NCBI RefSeq assembly: GCF_004339745.1
Contig: NZ_SMGP01000001.1
Coordinates: forward strand, 3,472,001-3,536,000
Source: Paraburkholderia sp. BL9I2N2
GTDB lineage: Bacteria; Pseudomonadota; Gammaproteobacteria; Burkholderiales; Burkholderiaceae
Length of the DNA: 64,000 nt
Direction of reading: 5' to 3'
Both the position numbers and the translations under genes were made by a program. Of this stretch, positions 36,125 through 44,742 are shown piece after piece. Position 1 is the first letter of the stretch; every line of letters starts with the position of its first letter. The notes under the pieces were generated by a model, which worked only from the letters and a program-made list of their open reading frames with translations, had not been told where the DNA came from and did no database searches.

Positions 36125-36178
36125 CTTCTAACTCCTTGAATTCTTTAAGATATGACCGGGAAAAGTAGCGACCAGCGC

Positions 36179-36469
36179 TTACTTTTGCACCACGGCCATG
36201 ATGTCTTCTTCGCGCATCACGAGCAGTTCGTTGCCGTCGACCTTAACGGTCTGGCCTGCGTACTTGCCGAACAGGACGCGGTCACCAACCTTCACGTCGA
36301 GCGCGATTTGAGCGCCCTTGTCGTCACGCTTGCCCGGGCCGACTGCCAGAATTTCGCCTTGATCCGGCTTTTCTGCTGCGGCTTCGGGGATCACGATGCC
36401 CGACGCAGTCTTGGTTTCTTGATCCAGACGTTTGACGATCACGCGATCATGCAAAGGACGAAGGTTCAT
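36179..36469 (-). CDS. groES: 10-kDa co-chaperonin GroES
   Basis: 96 residues starting MNLRPLHDRVIVKRLDQE, with the mobile-loop region (ETKTASGIVIP). The ATG at 36469 has GAGGAGTATGT upstream. It is the lid of the GroEL ring. It is the first gene of groES-groEL. Confidence 0.98.
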   Translation of the reverse strand: MNLRPLHDRVIVKRLDQETKTASGIVIPEAAAEKPDQGEILAVGPGKRDDKGAQIALDVKVGDRVLFGKYAGQTVKVDGNELLVMREEDIMAVVQK

Positions 36470-36541
36470 ACATACTCCTCTCTTGATTGAGACTGAAGAA
36501 CGCTGAGAAAACCCGGCTGGCTGAGCCAACCGGCGATGTTG

Positions 36542-36568
36542 TTAGCACTCTCGTGCAGCGAGTGCTAA
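36542..36568 (-). promoter_or_regulatory. CIRCE operator (HrcA binding site)
   Basis: TTAGCACTC-N9-GAGTGCTAA, a perfect match to the CIRCE inverted repeat. It abuts the -10 box of the groES promoter, so HrcA would block it directly. Confidence 0.97.
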
Positions 36569-36596
36569 TTATATGGACGGGTGGTGACAAATTCAA
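36568..36596 (-). promoter_or_regulatory. Sigma-70 promoter of groES-groEL
   Basis: On the minus strand: TTGAAT (36591-36596), 17 bases, TATAAT (36568-36573). Near-consensus housekeeping promoter about 100 bases upstream of the groES start. Confidence 0.85.
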
Positions 36597-36884
36597 GAAG
36601 GGATGCTGCTGTTGGGTGAGATTCACTCAACTTTGGACTTTGTTCACTTAAGTCTGAGCGCCCGAGCGGCGCCCGGCCGCGATCATGAAAGGAAATATCA
36701 TTTTGAAACAACGGGTTATTGTTAAACCAGCTGTTCCACAATGCCGCGAGCGCAGTGCGACCGCGCGGCTTTTTCTGACCGCATCTGTCCGCGCGTCCGG
36801 GTGGCTCATGCTAAATCCAGGGAAAACCCCGCCCCCGAGTGCAATCGTCAGTGACGTTCGGGCAAACGCGCGGCTATCACCGCC

Positions 36885-37024
36885 CTGCCCCAGAGACAAA
36901 TTGTACGTTGTGTCTGTATTGGCTCGGTGTCACCCCTTGCTGACGAGCAAACAAGCGCGTGAAGTCCCAGGCGAGTCAAAGCCCAGATTGAGCGCAACAT
37001 CCTGAAGTGCCATTTCCTGCTGCG
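36885..37024 (-). pseudogene. C-terminal fragment of an AraC-family regulator
   Basis: The minus strand encodes QQEMALQDVALNLGFDSPG, then after a one-base shift DFTRLFARQQGVTPSQYRHN. Together they make the second helix-turn-helix of an AraC-family protein, with its GxTPSxYR end. Everything upstream is replaced by the overlapping TetR-like gene, and a frameshift lies near 36970. It is a remnant. Confidence 0.65.
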
Positions 37025-37031
37025 AAACACT

Positions 37032-37674
37032 TTGAATCGACAGATCCATCCGCAGCATGCTGCCGAATGTCGCCGGCGTCATGCGCTGCGGGCGTTCCTT
37101 GAGAATGGCTATGCGGAAAGCTCGGTGAACCGGATCGCCGCGGAAGCCGGCGTATCGATCAAGACGCTCTACCGGCACTTCGAGAGCAAGGACGATCTGT
37201 TCAGTGCGGTGATGGAAGCGGCCTGCTCGACGACCGGCACGCAGTCCGGTTCGGCAGAGGGAGTCGCCGAGCTTGGCGAGCCTGATTGGTTTAGCGAACC
37301 GCCGCCCGCCGCGTTGCCGATCGCGGGGGGGCGAATATCTTCGGCACGCGCTTTCGGAAGAACAGTTGGCGTTGTATCGCGTCGTGACCCGCGATGCCCC
37401 TCGCTTCCCCGAACTCGCGCGCCGCTATCGCGAACAGGTTGCGGGTGCACGCCACGCGCTATTCGCGAGCTATCTTGACCGATGGTTACCTGTCACAGGC
37501 TGGAAAGTCAAAGACAAGTATGGTGCCGCGGCAACCTTCGCGGCACTCCTTAAGGCCACGCTTTTCGACGAGGCGCTGTTTGGCGTGAAGAGCGCAAGCG
37601 AGGAAGAAATTGCATCGTGCGCGAGGATCGCGGCCGTCGAGATGATGGTTCTCATCGAAGCCGGTCAGTTCTAA
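37032..37674 (+). pseudogene. TetR-family regulator with frameshift in a 7-G run
   Basis: The first frame has the TetR DNA-binding domain (AFLENGYAESSVNRIAAEAG, VSIKTLYRHFESKDDLFSAV) and reads to LPIAGG at 37330. Then the run of seven Gs (37325-37331) shifts it. The ligand-binding part (EYLRHALSEEQLALYRVV, ending IEAGQF) continues in another frame to 37674. Six Gs would restore one protein of about 213 residues. The start codon (TTG 37032) is uncertain because older sequence upstream belongs to a broken AraC gene. Confidence 0.75.
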
Positions 37675-37880
37675 TTCGTTCCGCTGATTCCAAGCCGCGA
37701 TAGATTCGAGGCATTGCGGAACATCGTGTGTTGACCTGCCTCGCCGGCGGCGCGATGGAACAGCGCGCCGCTGCGGTCAAACACCATTGCCGCAATGCCG
37801 TGAACAGCGCCGTTCGCGACAGCATCGTCGAGCAACGGCTTGATGGCCGAATCGTCAAAAGTCCTGATTGGCTCGTGAGT
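37671..37880 (-). pseudogene. N-terminal fragment of a beta-lactamase-like serine hydrolase
   Basis: The minus strand, without a clear start codon, encodes FDDSAIKPLLDDAVANGAV followed by HGIAAMVFDRSGALFHRAAG, then a TAG. This is the N-terminal part of class C beta-lactamase/esterase-like proteins, before the SxxK site. The catalytic part is missing. It lies tail to tail with the TetR-like pseudogene. Confidence 0.5.
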
Positions 37881-38094
37881 TCGTAATGGAGAATCCGTAC
37901 GCGGGCAAGCGGGCCGATTTTGCGATTGACGGGATCACGCCCTCGATTGAGATCGTATCGACGCGTATCAGGACTTCGTCAGCCCCGCAGACCGCGCCGG
38001 CGACATCTTCATAACGAAAGATCTGCGGTCCTCTATTCCGAGAGCAGACGACGGCTTCCGTTTCTCTTGCTCTCGTTGACAGAGAAAATCGGAT

Positions 38095-38598
38095 CTACTG
38101 CGCAGGCGCCGGCACAGGCACGATCGATGCAATCCGCCAACCTTCCGGGGTTCGGACAGCGACTTCATAGACGAGGAACGGAGCGCTCCTCGCTGACGCT
38201 TCCGAAGCGCCAAGGGTAATCTGCGTGGGGGCGTACAACTGGGCGACGTCTGCGGTCAGGGGAACAATCTTGATGCTCTCGACGTTCGGCTCGAACTTCC
38301 ACACCCCTTTGAAGGTTTCCTTGAAATGCTCGATGAGCGCGGGCTTCCCCCAGAACTGGTAGGCGCGAGCCACGAATGCGATCGGGTCGGGTTGGCCAGC
38401 TGGCGCGGATGCCAGTACGCGCTCAAACGCGGCAATGTCATGCGCCGTAGCAGCCGCTGCCTGTCGGAGAAAGACGTCTTTGACCTCTTGCCTGTCTTTC
38501 TCCGTGAAACGATGCGTGGCGGCGGCGTATGCAGTCGCATTAGCGGCCGCAAGGACCACAACCGCGAGGAATGAAGCGAGTGTTTTCTGTATGCGCAT
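38095..38598 (-). CDS. Secreted NTF2-like (SnoaL/DUF4440-type) protein, copy 1
   Basis: About 167 residues. Start chosen at ATG 38598, with GGGAG six bases before it; an ATG two codons earlier is possible. A signal peptide (LASFLAVVVLAAANATAYA) ends near residue 25. The rest is one cone-like domain with REVKDVFLRQAAAAT-like helix, ARAYQFWGKPALIEHFK and a C-terminal TPEGWRIASIVPVP strand, the usual end of this fold. The substrate is unknown. It lies seven to thirteen bases after a paralogue with about the same layout. Confidence 0.65.
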   Translation of the reverse strand: MRIQKTLASFLAVVVLAAANATAYAAATHRFTEKDRQEVKDVFLRQAAAATAHDIAAFERVLASAPAGQPDPIAFVARAYQFWGKPALIEHFKETFKGVWKFEPNVESIKIVPLTADVAQLYAPTQITLGASEASARSAPFLVYEVAVRTPEGWRIASIVPVPAPAQ

Positions 38599-38611
38599 GT
38601 GCATCTCCCAT

Positions 38612-39127
38612 TCACTCGGCAGGAACGGGAATTACCGCCGAGATCTTCCAACCGGATGGCGTCCGGATCGCAAACTCGTTGATCAGAAATGTCGCAGTTC
38701 TGGCGGGTTGGCCGGCTGCTCCGAGTGTGACGCGAGTCGGTGCATAGATCTGCACCGTGTCGCCGTTCAACGGAATGATGCTTATAGCGCTCTGATCCGG
38801 TTCAACGCGCCACGTACCCGTGAAAGCCTTGCGGAAGTGCTCCATGACGGCATCCCTGCCCCAGAACCGGTACGCGCGAGCCACGAACGAGACAGGGTCT
38901 GGCTGGCCTGGAACGGCATGCGCCAGCGTGCCGTCGAGCGTGTCGATGTCATGGGCCGTTTCGGCGGCGGCCTGACGCAGGAACAAGTCATGAATCTCCT
39001 GCGTATCGCGTGCGGTAACTTCGGCAGCGTGCGCGGAACTCACGGCAGTCATCAACGAAAAGGAAAGTGCAAAGAGGAGGTTGCGGCGCACACCCAACGA
39101 TCGAATATCCACGATACATAGTCTCAT
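38612..39127 (-). CDS. Secreted NTF2-like (SnoaL/DUF4440-type) protein, copy 2
   Basis: About 171 residues from the ATG at 39127. A signal-like segment (LLFALSFSLMTAVSSAHA) precedes a domain clearly related to the next gene: DLFLRQAAAETAHDI, ARAYRFWGRDAVMEHFR, APTRVTLGAA and TPSGWKISAVIPVP. The two genes are a tandem duplication in one operon. The ribosome site is weak and the start could be a GTG five codons later. Function is unknown. Confidence 0.65.
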   Translation of the reverse strand: MRLCIVDIRSLGVRRNLLFALSFSLMTAVSSAHAAEVTARDTQEIHDLFLRQAAAETAHDIDTLDGTLAHAVPGQPDPVSFVARAYRFWGRDAVMEHFRKAFTGTWRVEPDQSAISIIPLNGDTVQIYAPTRVTLGAAGQPARTATFLINEFAIRTPSGWKISAVIPVPAE

Positions 39128-39219
39128 ATGCCCGTATATGGAATTTTTTTGCGGCGAGAGAACGGGATACTCTCGCCGCATGTCGCGGGGATCTCAATGC
39201 AGATGTGGCGCCCTTGACC

Positions 39220-39681
39220 TCAGAAAGTCTCTTGATCCATGGTCAGGTCCAGTTGCACGATTCGAGCCATGAATCGCCGCATCGCCAACGCGTCCTCCGT
39301 TCCAAATTCCTTTTCGAAGCGTGCTTGCGCCTTCTGCCACGACGGTTTGCTTTGCGCCTCAATCTTGGCGCCCAAGGTAGACAACACTAGTTCTCGCTCC
39401 CGGCGATCTTCGCGCCCGACCTGAATCGTGATCAGCCCGTCGCGCTCGAGCGGGCGAACGTTGTGTCCCATCGTTGCCCGATCCATCGACAACACGTCGG
39501 CAAGCGCGGCCATTGTCGTCGGCCCGCGGCTGGCAAGGAGACTCAAGATCGTGTATTGCGTGGCCCGCAAACCGGTTTGCGCCATGCAGGCATCATAGAA
39601 GCGGGTCAAGCGCCGCGCGGCTTTACGCAGAGCGGTGTTGTTACATACACCAGGATTGATTGCCAGCCGAGACGCAGTCAT
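39220..39681 (-). CDS. MarR-family transcriptional regulator
   Basis: 153 residues with a winged helix: LRATQYTILSLLASRGPTTM, ALADVLSMDRATMGHNVR (recognition helix) and the wing GREDRRERELVLS. MarR proteins are usually repressors that respond to small aromatics or oxidants. It lies upstream of, and on the same strand as, the two NTF2-like genes, with about 90 bases between; it may control them. No operator was identified. Confidence 0.8.
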   Translation of the reverse strand: MTASRLAINPGVCNNTALRKAARRLTRFYDACMAQTGLRATQYTILSLLASRGPTTMAALADVLSMDRATMGHNVRPLERDGLITIQVGREDRRERELVLSTLGAKIEAQSKPSWQKAQARFEKEFGTEDALAMRRFMARIVQLDLTMDQETF

Positions 39682-39813
39682 GTTGGATCAAACGTTAAGA
39701 TCTTGGAGAAAATATTATGGGCATATAAGACCATTGTCAAGCGAGTTCATGCCGGCCGATTAGCACAGAAGTTCGCTTAGCCCACACCTGGCCGGCCGCG
39801 TTCGCGACGACGG

Positions 39814-40677
39814 CTACGTTGCCCGATCGAACTTGTGTGCAAACCGCTCCGTTGCCCATTCGATAAAGACGCGCAACCGCTGGCTCATATGCCTGTCTGG
39901 CGGATACACGAGGAAGAAGGGGTATGGATCCGGTTGCCACGTCGACAGAACAGGCAGGAGTTCGCCACGCGCGATCGCGTCCCTCGCGGCAAACGAGAAG
40001 GTTTGAATCACGCCGAGACCGGCCAGCGCAGCCGCGACATGGGCGTTGCTCTCGTTCACCCCCATGCCTTGTAAGCTGCCGATTTCGATTCGCTCGCGGC
40101 CCTTCTGAAAACGCATCGGCAACACGCGTCCCGTCCGTGCAGAAACGTAGCTCACGATCCGATGGCCGCTTTTAAGCTGGTCGGGATGCATCGGCCTGCC
40201 GTGCTGCTTCAGATAATCGGGCGTCGCGCATGTCACCCACGATGCACGGCCAAGCGGACGTGCGACTAGTGAGGGCTCGTCTACGCTGCCGCCGCGGACG
40301 ACACAATCTACGTTCTCGCCAATGAGATCGATCTGCCGGTCGCTCACGCCGAGATCGACATGAATGTCGGGATATCGCGCAATAAAGTCGGGCAGTGCCG
40401 GGATCAACACGCCGCTTGCGTTCGCCGAGCCGATGTCGATGCGCAACCGTCCGCGCGGACGCTGATGTGCGCTGGCGAAACCCGAGTCGATGTCCTCGAG
40501 TTCCTTCAACACGCGCGAGGTGCGCTCGTAGTACGCGGCACCCTCGGCCGTGACGGTGACGCGTCGCGTCGTTCGTTGAAGCAGTTTGACGCCGAGATGC
40601 TGCTCCAGTGAACGCACGAGTTTGCTCACCGTGGCGAGTGGCATCTCGAACGAGTCGGCGGCACGGGTGAATGCGCT
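39814..40677 (-). pseudogene. LysR-family regulator lacking its natural N-terminus
   Basis: From SAFTRAADSFEMPLATVSK onward the protein is a normal LysR regulator: the rest of the helix-turn-helix, GVKLLQRTTRRVTVTAEG, and the ligand domain ending in RVFIEWATERF. The first 15-20 residues of the family are missing. The open frame continues upstream to 40824, but that part is antisense to another lysR fragment. So the 336-residue open frame is a chimera. It may still be made from an accidental start; DNA binding is likely poor. Confidence 0.7.
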
Positions 40678-40683
40678 TCGAGC

Positions 40684-40864
40684 ATCACTTCTCACGAGAA
40701 CGAGCCGGCGCGTCGATGTCACGCCCGCGGGCGAGCGGCTATACGCACGCTGCCTCTCCGTGTACAACGCCGTACTGGCGGCGCAAAAAGCCCTCGAAAA
40801 TATCGAGGCGGAGCGCAATATCACTCCAACCGCTCACCGGGAAACCAGTGCCGTTGACCAATGA
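40684..40864 (+). pseudogene. Fragment of a second LysR-family gene (HTH end and linker helix)
   Basis: The plus strand encodes LLTRTSRRVDVTPAGERLY followed by SVYNAVLAAQKALENIEAER, the end of the LysR DNA-binding domain and the linker helix. It stops at 40864. Both the N-terminus and the ligand domain are gone. It abuts, 5' to 5', the lysR on the other strand. Confidence 0.7.
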
Positions 40865-40909
40865 GGCGGATGACCGCTATCCGCGCCGTAACGACATTTG
40901 AGTGACTAC

Positions 40910-41326
40910 TCACGTCGTGCTTCGCGGCTCCTGAATCATCTTCCAGCCGTTGCCGGCGGGGTCGCGGAAACCGGCGTCGACGCTGCCGAAACGATCGACC
41001 GGCTCCTGGGTGAATTCCACGCCACTTGCCTTTAGCCGGGCGTAGCTGGCGCGGCAATCGGACACCACGAGGACGAGCGGCGGCATGGCCCCCTTCGCGA
41101 CCATCGCGCGCAGGGTCTGCGCGGTGGCATCGTCGTGAATGGGCGGACCGGGTTTGAACAGTCCGAGCTGGAACGAGGGTTGGTCCGGATGCTGGACTGT
41201 GAGCCACCGGTAGGGACCGTTGACCACGTCCGTATGCACGCGGAATCCGAGTTTGTCGACGTAGAACTTGAGCGCTTCGTCCTGATCGTCGACGTACAAG
41301 CCGACCACACTAATACCCTGGTTCAT
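40910..41326 (-). CDS. VOC-family (glyoxalase/bleomycin-resistance fold) protein
   Basis: 138 residues, GGAGGTGTC before the ATG. The VOC pattern is VVGLYVDDQDEALKFYVDKLG, GPYRWLTVQ and SVDAGFRDPAGNGWKMIQ. The His usually found in the first metal position is not evident. Family members bind metals or small toxic compounds. It overlaps an AraC regulator upstream by four bases (ATGA), so regulator and VOC protein are cotranslated. Confidence 0.8.
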   Translation of the reverse strand: MNQGISVVGLYVDDQDEALKFYVDKLGFRVHTDVVNGPYRWLTVQHPDQPSFQLGLFKPGPPIHDDATAQTLRAMVAKGAMPPLVLVVSDCRASYARLKASGVEFTQEPVDRFGSVDAGFRDPAGNGWKMIQEPRSTT

Positions 41327-41859
41327 GACACCTCCTTGGTTGATGGCCGGAATGTACCTTTGGCCACACGGCGGCGCTTCTCCAAAACTGCGATGGTGAG
41401 ATCGGGACGCTGCGCGGCCTTCAGAACGCAGGCGGGCACGCGGTCGAGCTGCTGCATGGCGGCCTGCGCCTCACGGCGCATGGCACTGGGGCTTCGCCCC
41501 GTGATGTCGCGGAAGATGCGGCCAAAGGTACCCAGGCTCTCCCAACCGGTGGCGAACGCTATTTCCGTGATGCTGAGCCCAGTGTCGCGCAGCAGGGTAT
41601 TGGCCTGCTCGATGCGCCGCGTCAGCAGGTAGCGATGCGGCGGGATGCCGAAGGCCCGCTTGAAGGAGCGAGCGAAATGGGCCTCGGAGACGCCACTGAC
41701 CGCGGCCAGGCGTTCGACGGGCCAGGCCTCGTGCGAGGCGGCATCCATTCGGTCTTTGGCGCGTAGCAGGCGGCGCAGCAGGGCCGGATCCTGCAACGGG
41801 TCGACGACGGCCGACGCTGGCGACGAGGCAGGCGGCTGATTGAATTCGGCCATGATCAT
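41323..41859 (-). CDS. AraC-family transcriptional regulator
   Basis: About 178 residues; ATG 41859 has AAGGA nine bases upstream. Two helix-turn-helices: VERLAAVSGVSEAHFARSFK with GIPPHRYLLTRRI, and ITEIAFATGWESLGTFGRIF with GRSPSAMRR. There is no sensor domain before the DNA-binding part, only a short Ala/Pro-rich leader. The gene overlaps the VOC gene, which it probably regulates. Confidence 0.85.
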   Translation of the reverse strand: MIMAEFNQPPASSPASAVVDPLQDPALLRRLLRAKDRMDAASHEAWPVERLAAVSGVSEAHFARSFKRAFGIPPHRYLLTRRIEQANTLLRDTGLSITEIAFATGWESLGTFGRIFRDITGRSPSAMRREAQAAMQQLDRVPACVLKAAQRPDLTIAVLEKRRRVAKGTFRPSTKEVS

Positions 41860-41892
41860 TGGTCGGCATCCTTGGCTGCAAGGGCAGCACAT

Positions 41893-42265
41893 CGGAGAAT
41901 GATTCCGGAACCCCTCGATTCTTTCATCGGTCTGCGGCTAGAGCGAATCGGTCGGCACGATTGTCAATTATTCGAGCAAGTCCGTGCGTTCAACGCGCGG
42001 CATCGATGAGATCGATGAACAGGTGCGACGCGTTCGGACCGCCTGTGATCGTAGCATTCCGGACCCGCACACAAAACCGTTCGAGGCTGACCAGTATCTC
42101 ATCAGTCGACTTGCTTCAGACAAACGGTTTGGGACTAGCGATATAGACGTCCGGGTAGTGACGCCTGCATGAAGCCATGCATCGCCAGCCGCGATCCGGC
42201 GCCTTCGATCGCGCCTGCGGTTTCGCGATCCGGCGTGATCGACTGCCGACACGGCTCGTGTTCGA
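41893..42265. other. Intergenic region with a possible gene remnant
   Basis: 373 bases. A minus-strand frame between about 41985 and 42165 (FCVRVRNATITGGPN and SHLFIDLID) looks protein-like but carries stops, and I do not recognise it. Probably debris. No promoter is evident. Confidence 0.3.
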
Positions 42266-43768
42266 TCAGTAGTGCTCTGTCGCTGCCGCGTTGCCGGTTG
42301 TGGGTGCGGGGCCCGCTGTCGTTACGCCGTGACTGTCAGCAACCGGTCGCGCGCCGGCGCCGCCCGGCTGCCCAGGACGCAACAACAAACCGCCCAGCAC
42401 ACCGGCCGCCGCCGCGAAGATCGCACCGACCAGAAACGCCACGTGATAGCCGCTGTTGAGCGCCGCCGTGGCGCTTTCGGAAGACTGCATCGCGTCGCTG
42501 CGCGCGGCGGCGAGACTTGCGAGCACCGCGAGGCCGAGTGCGCCCCCCATCATCAACGATGTATTGACGATACCGGACGCGAGGCCCGAATCGCTCGGAT
42601 CGACGTCGCTCATGGCCGCCAGCAGCACGGCATTGAACGCGATGCCCGCACCGAAGCCGAACAGGATCATGCCGGGCAACACGTCGAGCACGAAGCTGCC
42701 GGTCATCGGTGCCCGTGCGAACAGCGCGAGGCCACACGCCGCGACGAGCAGCCCAACGGCAAGCGGAAGGCGCAGACCGAAGCGCATCACCACGCGCGCC
42801 GACAGCCCCAGCGAAAAGAACGCCATGATCAGACTGGCCGGCAAAAACGCGAGCCCGACCTGCATGGGCCGGTAGCCAAGCACGCGCTGCAGATACAAGG
42901 CGGAGATGAAGAACCACGCGAACATCGCAGCCGCCCAGAGTACGCCGACCACATTGGCAGTCGCGAGATTGCGCAACCGGAACAGGCCGAGCGGCATCAA
43001 CGGATGCTGCACGCGCGCCTCGATAACGAGAAACACGGCAAACAGCGCCAGCGCGGCAAATAGCAGGCCCAGCGTCTGCGCCGAGGTCCAACCCGCTTCA
43101 TTACCGTTCACGACTGCGTACACGGCGAGCATCAGCGAAGCAGTTACCGTCACCGCGCCGGCCACGTCTAGCCGTTCGCCATGCGCATGACCGCGTGCCG
43201 CGGGCAAGAGCGCGACGCACAGTGCATAAACGGCGATGCCAATGGGCAAGTTGACGAGAAAGATCCAGTGCCAGCTCAGCAGGTTGGTCAACAGACCGCC
43301 GAGCAGTACGCCGATGCTGCCGCCTCCCGCGCAAACAAAGCCATACACGCCCATCGCTTTAGCACGCTCGCCGGGTTCAGTGAACAGATTCATGATCAGC
43401 GACAGCGAAACAGCGGAGACGACCGCGCCGCCCAACCCCTGCACGGCACGCGCGCATACCAGCAGGAGTTGCGAATTAGCCATGCCGCATGCGAGCGACG
43501 CCAGCGTGAACAGCGTAATGCCGCCGAGGAACAGCTTGCGGTGGCCGTAAAGATCGCCCAGCCGTCCGCCAAGCAGCAGGCAGCCGCCGAAGGTCAGCAT
43601 GTACGCGTTGACCACCCACACCAGCGAGGTTTCGGTAAAGCCGAGGTCCGCGGCGATCGACGGCAATGCAACGTTCACGATCGTCGTATCGAGCACGATC
43701 ATGAGCACGCCGAGGCACAGAACGTTCAGCGCTAGCCAGCGTTTATTGCCGTGGATGGAATGGGTCAT
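42266..43768 (-). CDS. DHA2-family drug:H+ antiporter (14 membrane helices)
   Basis: 500 residues, AAGGAG before the ATG. The family motif D1 is LDTTIVNVALPSIAADL in helix 1, motif A is LGGRLGDLYGHRKLF, and motif C-like GGGSIGVLLGGLL follows. Fourteen hydrophobic segments can be counted. EmrB/QacA-type pumps export toxic compounds. There is no EmrA partner nearby, so it may act alone. Confidence 0.85.
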   Translation of the reverse strand: MTHSIHGNKRWLALNVLCLGVLMIVLDTTIVNVALPSIAADLGFTETSLVWVVNAYMLTFGGCLLLGGRLGDLYGHRKLFLGGITLFTLASLACGMANSQLLLVCARAVQGLGGAVVSAVSLSLIMNLFTEPGERAKAMGVYGFVCAGGGSIGVLLGGLLTNLLSWHWIFLVNLPIGIAVYALCVALLPAARGHAHGERLDVAGAVTVTASLMLAVYAVVNGNEAGWTSAQTLGLLFAALALFAVFLVIEARVQHPLMPLGLFRLRNLATANVVGVLWAAAMFAWFFISALYLQRVLGYRPMQVGLAFLPASLIMAFFSLGLSARVVMRFGLRLPLAVGLLVAACGLALFARAPMTGSFVLDVLPGMILFGFGAGIAFNAVLLAAMSDVDPSDSGLASGIVNTSLMMGGALGLAVLASLAAARSDAMQSSESATAALNSGYHVAFLVGAIFAAAAGVLGGLLLRPGQPGGAGARPVADSHGVTTAGPAPTTGNAAATEHY

Positions 43769-43868
43769 GCAGAGGCTCCTTAGCCTTGGTCAAACAACTG
43801 CAAGCGGATGCCGGCCATGCCGATACCACCAGAAGGCAACGGCATGACCGGTTCCCTTCCGGTATCGA

Positions 43869-43976
43869 TCAACGCTTGCTGAGCATCGCAAACTGCTGGC
43901 GCAACGCGTCCGCCATGTACGACCACGAACCCGCGCCGTGACCCAGGAAGCAGGTACGCAAGTGTGGAACGGACAT
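43869..43976 (-). other. 35-codon open frame, possible hydrolase scrap
   Basis: MSVPHLRTCFLGHGAGSW, then MADALRQQFAMLSKR and a stop. The piece LGHGAGSWSYMADAL hints at an alpha/beta-hydrolase oxyanion loop (HGAG). Too short to judge; probably a remnant between the exporter and azoR. Confidence 0.25.
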
Positions 43977-43988
43977 GGCGGTGCTACG

Positions 43989-44594
43989 TCATGCAGCGAG
44001 TGCGGCGGTATCTTTCTTCGCCGAGGCAATGGCCCCATTGCGTGCCTCCTCACCCATCGCCACGCCTTCCGCGCGAATGAAAATGATATCCGTGATGCCC
44101 AGAAAACCGAAGGCCGCCTTCAGATAGGTTTCCTGGTGATCGAAGAAGGCTGCAGGCGAGCCTTCGCTGTAAACGCCGCCGCGCGACGAGGCGATGATCA
44201 GCTTCTTGCCGCCGCATAGTCCGACCGGGCCGTGCTCCCCGTAGCTGAACGTCTTCCCGGCGACAGAGATGCGATCGATCCAGGCCTTCAGTTGAGAAGG
44301 CACGCCAAGGTTGTACATCGGTGCGCCGATGACCACGATGTCGGCGGCCAGGAACTCCTCGAGCGCGAGCTGGCCCGCGGCGACGTCGGACTTCAATGCG
44401 TCGTCGACCGGGGCGCCTTGCGCGGCCGCGAGGTGTGCGGCCGTCAGATGGCCGATCGGTGTGACGGCCAGGTCGAGATGAGTGACAGCAAGGTCGGCAT
44501 GGCGGGCCCGGAAAGTTGCGGCAACCTCCGCCGACAGATCACGACTGACCGAGCCTTGCCCGAGGATGCTGGAGTCTACGTGTAGCAGTTTCAT
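43989..44594 (-). CDS. azoR: FMN-dependent NADH:azoreductase / quinone reductase
   Basis: 201 residues from ATG 44594 (CGGAGATATCGC before it); an upstream extension of 22 codons lacks family sequence. It begins MKLLHVDSSILGQGSVSR, the FMN phosphate loop. IVVIGAPMYNLGVPSQLKAWID and SSRGGVYSEG complete the flavodoxin-like fold. AzoR reduces azo dyes and quinones with NADH, probably to protect from thiol and quinone stress. Confidence 0.92.
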   Translation of the reverse strand: MKLLHVDSSILGQGSVSRDLSAEVAATFRARHADLAVTHLDLAVTPIGHLTAAHLAAAQGAPVDDALKSDVAAGQLALEEFLAADIVVIGAPMYNLGVPSQLKAWIDRISVAGKTFSYGEHGPVGLCGGKKLIIASSRGGVYSEGSPAAFFDHQETYLKAAFGFLGITDIIFIRAEGVAMGEEARNGAIASAKKDTAALAA

Positions 44595-44742
44595 GCGATA
44601 TCTCCGAAGTGGCAGACGATGCGTATGCCGGAAACCCGCACGATAGGCTCTGACCTCCAATCTGAATAGCCTATATTTCTAGATGAAACCCATCGCTCTG
44701 GTAGATACCTACCTCACTGAGTGACGCAGGCTGAGTGTGCCT

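Noticed and set aside
34412..36139. A 575-codon open frame antisense to groEL
   Set aside because: Cys- and Arg-rich translation without domains; the opposite strand is unmistakably groEL.
39814..40824. A full-length 336-residue LysR protein
   Set aside because: The first 50 residues are the reverse reading of another lysR fragment; the natural N-terminus is missing.
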